A stretch of 64,000 nucleotides of DNA from Tetraselmis striata (taxonomy: Eukaryota; Chlorophyta; Chlorodendrophyceae; Chlorodendrales; Chlorodendraceae), in the NCBI GenBank assembly GCA_006384855.1, contig VCJN01003587.1, forward strand, positions 1 through 64,000. Reading direction: 5' to 3'. Numbering within the stretch: the stretch's first letter is position 1; every line of letters begins with the position of its first letter. Position numbers and translations under genes: made by a program. Shown one piece after another: positions 48,001 to 59,929 of the stretch. The notes under the pieces are model-generated. The model ran no database searches. It was given only the letters and a program-made list of their open reading frames with translations, and had not been told where the DNA came from.

Positions 48001-51000
48001 GTAAGCGGCTACCTGACGGTGGCCTGATGGCACATGCCGCTGATAATTCATCCACCAAGAGGCAGGCAGGCATGCATGCATGCCCGTCAAGCGTGAGCCA
48101 GCCCTTGTGCCATCTCAGGGAGCGCCAGCGCGGCCCGCACTCACTTGCTGTTATTCAGCGGCAGAAGACCTGAGGTAACCTGTGCTCCGTTGAGATCGCC
48201 CACCATTTCGATCGTCACGTTGGCATCCGTGCCGGCAAACTTGACGTCACTGGTGTACACCTGCACTCGCAGTAGCACATCGTAAGCCACCGTGAGACAG
48301 ACACATGCCCACATCCGAAGGCACCCTGATTATGTTACGTTGGCATGGTGAAGCCGATTCATCGAGTGGAAAGTGAGCACACACAGGACGGCGCGGTGGG
48401 GGCCGCCGCCGACCGTGACTTTGTACTCGACCTCCTTTGCGTTGGGGTCGCGCACAGCGACCGGCAGGATGCGCTCCAATGCGCCGTCGTCTTCCCCTGC
48501 TCGAGCGAGAGAGTGCTGCGCCGTGAGGACAGTGTTCCATTTCTGGCCGTTGATGGGGCGAACCAACATCAGCACCGCTCTGTGCCAGTAAGCAAGGGGG
48601 AGCGCGCCTTTGTCGAACCAGCGGCTGCACGGAAAATAGTAATCCTCGCCGGTGGCTTCATCCACAACCTCAACATGATGCAGATGCCACCCTGACGCCA
48701 AAGCATGACACGAGATTAGCCCACAACTAGTGGCCTTCACTTATCAATATTGACCTTACTTTGGCGCTGTAAATGCTGAAACGCTGCGAGGGGCGCAGTT
48801 TAGGAAAGGACGCAGTGGTGAAGCCGTTTCGAAGCATTTTGGGCGCTACATTGGCAAATTAGGGATGGCCGTTTAGAAATAACGAAGGAAGAGAAACAGC
48901 GCTTCCTGTCGTGGGGAGGTAATGCAGGGCGGCGGCGCACCCGGGCCAAAGCCCTTGTTGTTGTGGCCAATCACAATCTGCGTGAGCTCCCCCAGCTTGG
49001 GGTGCTTCTTGAGGAGGAAGGTGTCGATGCAGCCCCTCTCGAAGTTGTTCTGCCGCGTTGACACCATGGAATGGGAGTGTGGAGGTCAACAACAACATGC
49101 GGCGCCCAGGGTCTGCGGCTGCGGACTGGCATGGCTCCGGTGCTGAATACATATTTTCACACACGCTCGCGTGCTAGTGAGCAACGTACAGCGGGCTCAC
49201 CTTTGAGGTGTCCAGCACGTGACGGGCGCTCTTTTTGGCGCTCCTGTCCAGCTTGCCATGCATCTCGATGTACACAGTCGCGTCCGTGCCGGCGCCCTTC
49301 AGGTCACTTGTATACACCATCACCCTGCAGCGCAGTCGGCAGCGGGCCTGCCATCAGCCGCCGCCACCTTGTGCGTGGGGGCAAACAGCCCTCCGCGCAC
49401 AGGACATACTCACACATCCAGGCAGCCAGCTGATGTCAAGGCAGTCTCACTTATACGTGGTCGCGGTGCTGCCGCCTGCAAAGGGCTTCAGCCGTCTTCT
49501 GATCTGCCCGTCGTCCTCATCCACAGCTAGCCACCTGCACGACACCAGGCACTCCCTCAGCCGCACGATGTCAAGATTCTCCTCCGCCGCACTCGTCCAC
49601 ACCGGCTGTTCCTCATTCGCCCGCAGGACTCACTTGTCACATGGAAAGGTGGTTGTCTTGTTTGCCAGCTCATCCAGCACCTGCACTTGCTCCAGGTGCC
49701 AGCCAGGCCCGAAACCCTAGCGGCGCAGGATGGGGCAACGGGGGCATCAGTTTACAAGAGGTGCGAGCGAGGCAGATCGTACTCCCTGGCTTGTCTCAAC
49801 AGGCTGGCCGTGAAGCGCCCCTGGTTTTGGAGCATCGGGTCAATGCCGCCTTCCCCCACCTTGTTGTCGTGCTCGATTTCAACCTCAACGAGCTCCCCCA
49901 CGTCCAGCAGGTCCAGCACAAAAGTGTCCTGGCGCGATGATCACAGGATCAGTGACTGATAGCGTGGCTCGATGGAAACGGCGCGTTGGAGGTAGCGGCG
50001 CTTTGCGCGGCTGCTGCCCCTACGAGTACCGCTTACCTGCCTCCCGCGCTCGAAATTGTTCTTCGAGTCGTCCAGGTGCTTGCGGTCGCTGTGGCCCAGC
50101 GCCCCAAAGAGAGTGCAGTACACATTGGCGTCCGTCCTGGCACCCCTGCATCGCCAGGACGGCATGCATCGCATTGTTAGCAAAAACGGAACAGCTGCGC
50201 ACGTACTTCTGCGATCCCAGCCGGCCAGCATTGCTGATGCTCGCCCGCACCGGCCGCACGGCCACAGGTCTGGTCGGCGGCCAGCTGTTGCCCGAGCTTG
50301 AGAATCGAACAGCAGGCGAGGGTGCATTGCCTGAGGTCAGAGGTGTGCGTTGTGACGCGGTAGCGCTTCATCTCCCTTGCCGCCGCGGCGTTGCCTGACG
50401 GCGTGAGGGTGACGTAGGTGCTGCCGTCATCCTCATCAGTCGCCAGCCACCTGTTGGAATGGCCACCAAGGACGCACCGCCCAGCGCGTCAGGCACTGCA
50501 TGGGGCACCAGGCTAGCGCCGACAATGGTCATCCGTCAATGGCGTTTCGGCGGCGCATGAAAGAGCTCAAGCAGCAACATCCCTGCGTCACCTGTTGGCT
50601 GGAAACAGTACTGTCGCGCTGCTGGATGATATTTCCACTTCCTGCAGTGTTCATCGACGCCATCGCGCGCAACTAAGCAACGCAATGCTGTGAACAATCT
50701 ACGAGAATCACGCGCACTGCCAGCAGTTCATGAAGCAAATATATACATGCAGGACCAGACACTGGCCCGCTGGGGCGCGTGGCCTGCCTTGAGATGCCAA
50801 TTGGGAGATAGTCCGGAATTGTCGTGACCGACTCGAATCTTCTCCAGGTCGCCCACTTCTGCCACCAGCTCAAACATATCGGAGCGCCCGCGATCGAAGT
50901 TCTTGGCGCTGCTCTCCAAACGCCGCGCCCCGCTGTCTCCAGACGAGCCAAACAGGGTCAAATACACGTTGGCAGAGGTGCCAGCACCTCGCAGGTCGCT

Positions 51001-54000
51001 GGTTGACACTTTCACCTGCGCAGGAGAGCTCCGAGAGGTGAGCAACTTCCACCACGACAGCCCCGGGACGCAGACAACTCCAACTGATCATGCTTGCATG
51101 GGCACCACGGGAGGGGCAGCAACCTTGTAGGACACCGGCAGGGTGGCGATGCCGCCCTTGGTGAGGAGCCGCACACACTTGCCGTCACCCTCGTCAGCAG
51201 CAAGCCACTTGCCGCACAGGAAGCTCGTCACGGAGTCCGGCCCATCACGCAGGCCCACCTCCACCCTCTCCAGGTGCCATCCAGCTGCACTTCCTGGACA
51301 GCAGTCGCAGTATACATATTGTCAGCCCAGGCACAGAGACTATTCATAGCGCTTAGAAACACAAACGCTATGCGGAAAATTGGCGTTATTGAATCATAGC
51401 GCTGCACCTGTGTTGTCATGCCCAATGCGCACGCGCTCCACATCCTTCACATCCCGGCCCTTCACTTCAAACTGGTCTCGCCGCCCACGCTCAAAGTTGG
51501 ACGGGTGGTTGTCCAGCCGCAGCTCAGCGGTGTGCTCGCCAGTGGAACCGTACAACGTGCAGAACACGTTTGCCGACGTCTGTGCGCCCCTGTTGCAGCA
51601 CATTAGGGCATGATGTATCTCCATCAGCAGCGGAGATACATTTAATGGCACTGCTGCATTTGCACCTCCATAAAAAAACCTGGGGGGGGGGGGGGGGGGG
51701 GGGGGATTCCAACAGCTGTCCCCTTTGTCATATTCCGTTTGCGGGTGCCGAACCGACTATAAGAACCACAGAATAAAGAACACGCTATGTCCTTCTTGGT
51801 CCAATTTCAGACGAGCACATCACGATATCAATGCCAATTAAGATCTGTCTTTCGCACCCGAGTTCTGAGAGCCAAAAAATTGGGTCGGTACAGTCGGGTC
51901 GGCACCCGTACCTCTTGTCGCTGGTCACGGTGGTGATGCGGTAGACAACGTTAGTGTCCGGGATGGCGTTCCGAGCGGAGTCAGGCTCCGACACGATGTC
52001 CTTGGCAGGCGCGGTCACAGCTGCGGCTGTCACCATTGCATCCGCGTCCTGATAGAGATGACACGGTGGTTATAAGCAACCAAGGCCGCGGCAAGGCCGG
52101 CGTGCGGGAAAGCGCAGGAGGCACCAGACAGCCCTTACAATGATAAGCTTCCGCTGTGGAGCATAGTAGACCTCCACCTCGTTCGGCGCTGTCAACAGCG
52201 TGGCCTCCGGCTCCGCTTCTCTCACCACCTGCCATTGAAAGACTGACTGGTCCCGCCCTCCCACGGAAATCACCCACCTGTATACACAACGTCCCCACAT
52301 ATCATCCGAGCTCCGCGCTGAGCTGATGCATGTTGACTGGCAAGCATAAAATAAGCTGTGAAGTCTTGCACATGTAGTTCGTGCACCTCTGGATGGCAAC
52401 AGGGGGAGATTCACCTGTTGTTCACCGTAAAGCGCACGCAGGTGACATGACTCGAGTGGCCGCCATACTCGCGCTCTGGAGCATCCTCCACCACACACGG
52501 GTACGCAAAGACGTGGACCTTGCCATCATCACGCCCTGTGACCACATAGGGCATCTCGCCCACGAGTGGATCCCCATCGAAGGCGTGCGGGTAGGTACGG
52601 GAAACGGCATTGATGTCCGTGCCGTCATCGTCGTCCCGCCAAATTCCCATCACAGGAAAACCCAGGGAACCTACGAGCCACACCGTCATTGTTAGAAACA
52701 AGCAAAGCGCTGATGCGTTTCCGAAAATCAGCAGTCAGCACTGGCGCAATGGCCAGGCTGGTGCTGGGTTAGCCAACCCTGTGAAGCCAACACCGGGTTG
52801 TTAATGCAGCGCGGCATCGTGAAGTAGCGGGCGTACACGTCCAGGTGTCCCATAGTGTGTCGTTCTGCGCCCGCTTGAGCTTGCGGCCAGAGTGGGGCTC
52901 GAAGAAAAGCAAATCGTAGGCGCCGCAGTTGGACATGAGCACGCGGCTGTCGGCGGACCAGTCAATGTGCGTGATGTATGACGAGTGCCCCTCGCACTTG
53001 CTCAGCATGCGGTACCTGATTCAGCACATAGAGGGCGTCAGCCTGCGGTGGGGGTACGCGCCCGCTGTGGCAGGCAACGCTGGGCTCAGAGGATAAACCA
53101 GCAGCATCGTGAAGTACAATGCGCGCAGGCAGCGGCATGGTCACTTCATGCAGGGACGCAGCCGGGCGAGCAGGCGCACCCATTGCGCACATCCAGAATG
53201 TAGATGAAGTTGTCATTTGAGCCTACCGCCAGGTACTCTCCGCTTGGGGAGTACTTTAGCTCTGAAACACGCTCCCCCGCGCACCTGCCACATGCGGTGA
53301 GCCACCAGGGCAATTGACATCAGGGCAAGTTCATCCCTGTGCAGCGATGCCTGGCGCAAGCTTTGGTGTTCCCCATTCAAAAAAGACGCAAAACAATACA
53401 ACGCGGTCATCTAGAAATACGGCGACGAAGCGGCCAGGGTGCTGTGGCTGGGCCCGTGCGTCACTCACTGCCGAGGTTGTCCAAAGTCGTGTAGTGCGTC
53501 CTCCTCATCCAGTTCCAGCACCTTCACGGTGCCGCAGCGGGTGCCGACGGCTAGGTGGGAGCCATCCGGGGAGAAAGCCAGCGCTCTGCAGACAAAGGCA
53601 CCCACGCTGGCACGCGCCTGTGAGCACGACGAGCGGCGTCAGGCACTCGGGTGAGCTTTACACGAAGTGATCAAGAGAAGGGCCCGGCTTTAAGCCTGCA
53701 TGATTGCCTGGAAGGAGGCAGACGCGGGCGGGAGGCACTGTGAGGCAGGCACGGACGATAAGCTGGTGCGTCTTCGCATTCCAGTAGTACACATACGGCG
53801 CCTCCGACGCCGTGACGAATTTGTGCGGGCGCACGGGGTGACACGCGATTGCCATGTGGTCATAGCCGCTGTCCACACGTGCGTGCTGGCCATGGAGCAG
53901 CACCTCCGTGGTGGAGCTCTCGCCACTACATGCCCAGATGTCGCATCTGGGAGACAGAATAAGTGATGTAAATATCTCAATGCCGCATCAAGTGAAAGCA

Positions 54001-57000
54001 CAGCATCTCCACTCGCTACAGAGAACCGATTGACACGACGCGTCCAGCGTAATGCAGAGCTGTAAGCGCAGAGGGAAGGCAAGGGCGGGCTAGATTCACC
54101 TGGCTGTCCCAAAGACGATGGCTGTGCTGTTCGGCAGTGTATCCAGGGAGCGGACTGCAGGCGGCTCTTGACCCGGCTCAACCACCTGCGCACGGTGTCA
54201 GAGCTCAACCACGCCATGGACGCCGCCTGCCAAGTCCACAGCGGGGAAGAGTCGGGAAAGCGCACCCTGATGGTGCCCATCTCGCGGCCAAGGCTGCCGC
54301 CAGTGATGTCCCATCGCCTGATGATGCCGTCTGCACCAGCAGACACTAGCTCCGTGTCGTTGAAGCGGGTGCAAAGACCGCGGACGCCGTTGAAGGAGGG
54401 CGTGCCGTCATGCACGCTGTCCACCTTGCGCCCCTGCCCGTGGGCATCGATTTTCTGAGGAGCCGGGGGGGGATGTGCGTTAGTCATGCCAATGGTCGGG
54501 CTGATCGGTGGAGTCCATGCAACTGGTGGGCGCTCACCTGGAGGCAGACACCCTGAATGTCCCAGATGAGCAGCTCGCCGCCGGGAGTACCGGTCACCAA
54601 ATGCTGTCCGTTTGGCAGCCACACTGCGCTGAGCACGTCATCCACCACCGCGCGCTTCTCTCCGCGCTTGCTTAGACCCCCAAAGCGCCCCAGCATCGGC
54701 TTGTAATCTTCAGCGTGGAATCGCTTGTTGTTGATTTCCTCAGCGCGCTTCTCGCGCTCATCCTGAAATGGCGTTCGCGGACACTTACGGGTAAGTGAGT
54801 GCACAAGTGCTGAGGGCCACCGATCTAGGCTGGGCGACTGAGGACGCTGGACGTGCATCTAGTTGGCCGGCCAAATCAGGAGCGGCCTCGGCGGGCTGTC
54901 CCACCCGTTTCTGCCAGGACCAAAACTTTATGTGACGGCGCCCGTAGGTGACAAAGGACAGGTACACTTTCTTGCTGCGAGCCTTCCCGTCCTTGCCGGC
55001 CAGCTGCACTCGCCTGACTTCGTACGGATTCCAGCAGATGCCGTACACCTGCAGTCAGGGGGTCAGCATGCGGTGATGCATCGCGCCAGCCTGCCTGCCG
55101 CAGCACCACGACATGCATGCTCTGCAGGATGGGAAGATTCAGCAATGGTTCAGCACAGCACCTGCGGAGGCTGCCCGTTGAATGCAGGTTTTGCAGGCGT
55201 GATCTGTACTGCTCGAGGCTTGGAGACGTCCCAGATCGTCAGGGTGTGCCTGTTGTCTGCACACACGATGGCCAGGAGTGTTCCGCAAGGGGAGAATGCC
55301 ATCGCCGCTGCGCAGCACACCGCCACAGCAAACGGACACGCATCAATACAGTTGACCCACCAACCGGTTGCGCCAAGCCTGCTACCCAAAGTAAATAGAG
55401 CAAACGCCAACATGCAGCAGTGATCCGGCTTGTCCCAATGTGGTAGCCGCAGTCTCGCAGGCCACACATGACTGCACAGTGAGGCGGTGCGGCTTACCAA
55501 TGAAGCGGCTGGAGACGCCGTCTTCAGGTGGGAAGGATATCTTGCTGATCAGCGCTGTGGTGGAGGTGTCCCAGATGCACACATAGGGCGTGCGATCTGA
55601 ACCCTTGGCCTGTTCACTCACCTGCACGTCAAGCACGACCGCCAACCGGCAGCGCACCGTGCCCTTAGCGCTGCTGTCAGGCACAGCCCGGGGCACACCA
55701 ACCCTCCCAGCAGCGCTGCCTACCTGCCCAGATGCCACACGCTGGCGGTCTGGCGAGATTGCCATGCACTTGATGTCGTCAGTGTGCCCCTGTGAATCAG
55801 ATGGCAGATACACCGCATGTTGTCTCAACAGCGTGGAAAGGTGGTGTTCTGCCAGTAGGGGGGTGCCCTGCAGGAGGCACTCATGCAGGCAGAGTACGGC
55901 CACCCTTCCTCCGTACCCAGAAAAATGCCTGAGTGTGGCTCTCCGTATCGTACACAATACCGATTGCGGCTGTGTAATACACAATCCGGCCCTGTGCTGT
56001 GAAGAACACGTTGGGTGCGGTGTTGTTCATGCCGGCATATCCGTAAACAAACTCCAGGTTGAGGCCTGCCGTTGGCGGTTCCCCTGATCTGATTGCGTCA
56101 GAGCCGTCCCAGTTTGATGGAGGGAACACCACCTGCGACAGTGCGTCAGTGAGCGGGGCTGGAAGAAACGCAGGGAAGCGCCATGCCAGACTCGATGCAA
56201 AAGCTCGAGAAGGGTCTGGATGCGGCGCGCTGGGTGAAGATGCACAGCACAGGACCCACCCGCTTGCAGTGGCGCTCCTTGATGCCCCCACGGAAGCTGG
56301 CATCATGACCCCGCTTGTACGCGCCCTGCCGTGCCGTGATGATATAAGCCTCCCCGCAAACTTCCTTCTCAGAATCACAAGTAGGGGAGGTATGGAGATG
56401 AGCGAGCTGTACGTACTGGGACGGGATTGTTACCTTCTGTGTGCCGGCCATGCCCAGCACGCGCACCGAGCTCTGCAGCAGCCGCTCACAGAACACCTGC
56501 AACAAGGTATCGGGAGAGCAGTGCTCAGAGTCATGCCGCATGCCCTTACGAGCTCACGCACTAGTTCCGCGGGCGCAGCAGGACTCCCGCAAGAGGGAGA
56601 AGCGGGCGCCAGGATGGGGGCGCAGACCTCGTACGGGAGCAACCCCTCCGTGTCGCAGCCATACTTGACGAAAAAGGCGCGCGCCTGCTCCTCCTGCACC
56701 GTCACGCTGAAGTGCGCCCACACGCGCCGGAACATGTGTTCGGTGCAGAGGCCGGGTGGCACGTACTGCCCCTTGGCCTGCGCCCGTTGCTCTCTCCTGC
56801 GAAACTCCTGCCGGCACACCCCAGCGTCCATAAGCAGCGCCGCCCGCCTCCCCATGCAGATCGCCATCGCCGACGAAATCACTGGCTATTGAATGGGCCG
56901 CGCGGTAGGGATACCTTTAGCAGAATTGCACGCTCATCTGCGTTGAAGCTCGCCAGCGCTCCCAGGGTCGCCCGCATGAGATCCTCCAGCTCTGCATGCA

Positions 57001-57592
57001 CCGGCCAGCAATGCACCGCCAAGCTCAGGCTCAGCCACAGCGTGCAAGGCGCTCTCAGCGCGGCCAGAGCAGACAAGACGCGCTATTGGCCGGCAGCAGC
57101 GGAGTTTAATTGCACCTTGCACCTCCTGGAACACAGCCGCTGCTGGCGTGCCCATGTTGTGCCCTGGAATGGCCCTTGTTGTGGTGCCGCGGCGCGTGGT
57201 ATGTCCGTTGGCCGCCGCCCTGTGCAAGTCGTGGAATAGCGTGCCTCAGGCACCGGCTGACTGTCGCATGACATCCCAAGATGACATCCCAAGCTCGCGG
57301 CGGCACAAGTCAGTCTGTACTAGGCAGCAGGGCGCGGGTTTGCCTTTTCTGCTTGGGCAGTGTCGCAGCGGGGACGCCCCACTTGGAGTCGCTCCAGTAC
57401 TGGTAGGCATTGTCCCTGCCTGGGGAGTTGTGCTGCCCTGAACACCGTGCACATAAGGTCGTTAGGGATGGCTGGCATCGCCCACCCTGCTGTCATCTGT
57501 GGCGCCGCTGCCTGCAGCCGCACCCACCTGAGGTTCCCGCTGCCCCAAACCCCCGCGTCCAGGAGTCCCGCTTCACAGATTGCCTGCACCAA
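36040..57592 (-). CDS. Giant EML-type WD40 protein fused to about 20 PLAT/LH2 domains
   Basis: About 65 or more short exons in one direction read as a protein of roughly 3,600 residues (my estimate). The stop is TAA at 36040-36042 (minus), after ...ELSDVWPE. The N-terminal third is an EML-like microtubule-binding protein and the rest a LOXHD1-like array of PLAT domains. The key link is at 52.2-51.5 kb. The exon 52140-52226 ends in KLIIV-type propeller sequence. The exon 51912-52045 starts DADAMV and ends TVTSDK plus AG. The next begins G-GGC, restoring RGAQTSANV of the first PLAT domain. All three join in phase. The last exons are 36040-36400, 36944-37125, 37255-37776 and 37962-38595. The start codon and first exon were not found, so 57592 is only the outermost supported coding. 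Probable place of action is a cilium or cortical cytoskeleton, inferred from both families. Two separate genes remain possible if the transcript is split. Confidence 0.8.
41898..42176 (+). repeat. Dispersed repeat family B, copy 2, in an intron
   Basis: It lies in the intron between the exon ending near 42350 and that starting near 41804. It shares with 21793-22066 the blocks ATGA..ACTGGGCG, GCCGCGAAGT, CAGTCTGGGCGG and the end GCACACTAGCATGTTGTAA. It is inserted opposite to the direction of transcription. Confidence 0.65.
47130..47292 (+). repeat. GATAA/GATTA microsatellite in an intron
   Basis: Over 150 bases of degenerate AAGATAAGAT and AGATTAGAT units lie within an intron of the giant gene, between the exons near 47350-47455 and 46885-47070. 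Confidence 0.9.
52045..57592 (-). other. EML-like half: EF-hand-like region, HELP motif and WD40 propellers
   Basis: In reading order: AICEAGLLDAGVWGSGNLR (57585-57530), DNAYQYWSDSKWGVP (about 57430-57385), LEDLMRATLGALASF (about 57000), an EF-hand-like stretch ARAFFVKYGCDTEGLLPYE (about 56690-56630), ITARQGAYKRGHDASFRGG (about 56340), and the HELP motif NLEFVYGYAGM...IVYYTAAIGIVYD (about 56075-55940). WD40-type blades follow, for example GHTDDIKCMAISPD (55790), YVCIWDTS (55600), LTIWDVSKPRA (55230), RHIKFWSWQ (54930), ELLIWDIQG (54560), GIIRRWDITGG (54320), HLAVGTRCGTVKVLELD (53550), NFIYILDVRNG (53200), LWDTW (52850) and HSSHVTCVRF (52430), the last two typical of the EML C-terminal propeller. 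EML proteins bind tubulin through HELP and the propeller pair, so microtubule binding is the likely role. Confidence 0.85.
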
Positions 57593-57765
57593 GAGGCGGT
57601 GTCAGGCAAAGGAGCGCCCGAGAGGAGCGACTAGCAGCGGTGGCCAGGTCCCTGACCTGACCTGACCGATGGCGAGCAGCAGGGCGTTTCAGGGACTGGC
57701 TACGCGGCCTGGAAACAGCAAGCCCATCCTCCCCATGACGCATGCGCGCCTGACCCTGCCATGGG

Positions 57766-57799
<34 letters not shown>

Positions 57800-58372
57800 T
57801 TCCTTAGCAAAGAGCCAGCACCGAAGCAGGCGGCAGTGGAGATGTGCTTCTGTCGAGCAACAGAGGCATGCGATCTTTTATCCCCGCACAGCACCACGCT
57901 CTCCTACTCCCTGCGACCCGTTGGCACGACGCCATTACAGGACGAAAGCTGAGCGCTGTAGGGCCGCGTGAGTCCGCCATTGCGGCAGCGGTTGCACCTC
58001 GGCGGGCTGACGCCGCCCCGTGCGGGCGGCCCTGGAGATTTCTCCGGTGAGGATTGCGTCATGGCGCGGCTCCACGTGGAAGCAGTCTGGCCGCCGCGCA
58101 GCTGCCAGCTGTAAAGAACCCCCGCGTCTGCGGTGGGTGCAACGGCAACCGGGTATTGTACTCGTAGGCGGGTAGCTGCTTGGGTCAACCCAAATAGATA
58201 GCTCGAAACGGCGACGTGTTTGACTTGCCTCACTCCTACCAAACGTGCCCGGACGTCGGCCGCACTGCCCTCTACACCGCCTCTGCCCCAGAGTTGGCGC
58301 CCCGTGTCACGTCGCTAGGAGCCACGGGCGGTGATACCGCAGAGCTATTGTGATGCAATGATGTCGTGTCGT

Positions 58373-58404
58373 CGACCATATAGTCGCTAGTAGCGACTAT
58401 GGTC
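58373..58404. repeat. Short near-perfect inverted repeat
   Basis: CGACCATATAGTCGCT is followed after two bases by AGCGACTATGGTCG, a stem of 14 pairs with a two-base bulge. Its function is unknown; it may be a hairpin at an element end. Confidence 0.7.
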
Positions 58405-58562
58405 GCTTCAGATGTTTCGCCTTGTCGCGCGATGTTTGTTTCGCGCATTCGCCATAAATCCGCGCGAGTCGCGCGCCGAAAATCGGTTTTTTTCGCCCCG
58501 CCCGGGACAGGCCAGCAGGGGGCGTACCTGTACTATGAATAGGGCAGTTATTTATAAGGCAA

Positions 58563-58983
58563 GGATCGGCTGGGATGAGAGTTACCCCCCCCATGGTTGT
58601 GTAATTACCCAAGTAGTTACTGGTTCAAGTTAGTAAGTTACTTCATAGTAGTAAATGGCCATGGCTCCGCCGCTGGCGTGTTTGGCGCTCGGGGCGCGCG
58701 GCGCATTGCTGTTTACCTGGCCGGCAGCGCGCGGCATGCCCCCGCCACATGGCGGTGATGAAGCAATCAATGCGCTGAAACGTGCTGATGAGGCGTTGCC
58801 GATAGCAACCACACCTGACAGCAAGGCGCTGATGATAGAGTGATACGGTCATGATGTATAGCGGGCGGCATGGCTTGCTGGGAAAGGGGGGGGGCATGTA
58901 ATTACTGGAGTAATTACTGGTTTACCTCAACCCGTAGTATATTGACATGTAAGGGGTGACTCTCATCCTAGGCGATCGGGTCT
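58563..58983. mobile_element. MITE with inverted ends
   Basis: The left end has GATCGGCTGGGATGAGAGTT followed by ACCCCC; the right end, inverted, has GATCGCCTAGGATGAGAGTC followed by ACCCC. These are inverted repeats of about 26 bases with four mismatches around a 0.4 kb interior that has no ORF of note. Paired GTAATTAC words sit just inside both ends. Confidence 0.7.
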
Positions 58984-59929
58984 ATGCGGAAAGCCCTGGC
59001 GGTAGGCGACGCGCTTATAGAGCCATCAGGCGAATTGCCGAAGCATTGGAAAGTGGTTACCTGGGTACCAGGCGGTTTTGACGTAAGGATTATTGTTTAC
59101 TACCAGTAGTTGATGTTTCCTCTGGACCTGTCTGCTTAGCAGGCGCGGTACGGCACCAGTACTACGGGTTTACTGGTATGTCCACGTTGGCTGCGTGCGT
59201 GCCCGTACCGTCCGAGCAGCTTCACCGACCCAGCAGCCCCCCGGCAAATTCATCGTCCGGCGGAAATTGCCGTACGCCCGTAAGGCACCACCCCGCGCGC
59301 GGTGCCCGATGCAGCCATTCCGTGTAGCGGTGATCCCGCATGCTGATGTTTCGTCGTGTGCTTAAAGGCACAAGGGGGCTTGTTTGTCCCCATCTTCCTT
59401 TGTCGCAGCGAAGCCACCATGAGGTCGCGCTGCAACAGAGCTCGTGTCTTCGCGACAGCATGCAACGTCTTTGGTGTACAAGCCCCTCAAAAGTGATGCC
59501 CGGCGCCCATCTCGAGGACATGTCTCGCTGGCCGGGAAGCGGTCAACGATCGTCCAAAGGGCACCATGCGCCGGCTCCTCGAGCCGACAACCAGTGTCCC
59601 ACACGGACAACCGTTCGATTGATTCGGGGGGGGGGGGGGGGGGGGGGGGGGGGCGCTCTTTACTACGCCTCGCGACACAAGAGCCCCCCATGCCGCCGCC
59701 GTGCTTCGGCTCGATAGTGAAGAAGACAGCCATATCCGGCCAGGAACGACCCATGCGCCGGTGGGAAATGGATGCGGCTTCAATGCGCTACTCCGCGTCA
59801 CATCAACCGGGCTGGCCCTCGCAACTCCATGCACGCAGCAAGTCGGCGCCAACCGGCCACGCACCTCTACATGCCGCCTCCGGGCCACCCACACAGTCGG
59901 CTGCCGCCATCGGGCCGCCAATACTAGTA

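Larger units (their letters stand above)
36040..52045 (-). other. Array of about 20 PLAT/LH2 domains with a degenerate WW-like C-terminus
   Basis: PLAT domains are eight-stranded beta sandwiches that bind lipid or protein, often with calcium. The signature strand (TSDxRGAGTDxxV) occurs near 51.6, 51.0, 50.3/50.1, 49.3, 48.25, 47.6/47.45, 46.55, 45.45, 44.72, 43.95, 43.45, 42.83, 41.77, 41.1, 40.48, 39.53 and 38.26 kb. Degenerate versions lie near 38.78 kb (TADEWGAATSSSV), 37.58 kb (TAEGADAGTDSSL) and 37.06 kb (no GAGTD). Each is followed by NNFERGxxDEF, the IGHDNxGxGxxWHL motif and FPCxxWL. Repeats are usually split into two or three exons at similar places, which fits growth by exon-level duplication. 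Three domains carry an inserted acidic DRDGDG loop. The last 40 residues (NGGWTRHAAPHP...FYHHAASGVSTYERPAEF) resemble a WW domain in which the second Trp is Tyr. Confidence 0.9.

Noticed and set aside
53690..54622. 310-residue continuous minus frame as a single exon of the WD40 region
   Set aside because: Only parts of it match propeller blades; the blades continue in other frames across GT-AG sites, so the long frame is partly intron.
59362..59754. Minus-strand open frame with VWDTGCRLEEPAHGALW
   Set aside because: It crosses a long homopolymer as a Pro run, has weak codon bias, and has no splice sites or family match to support it as an exon.
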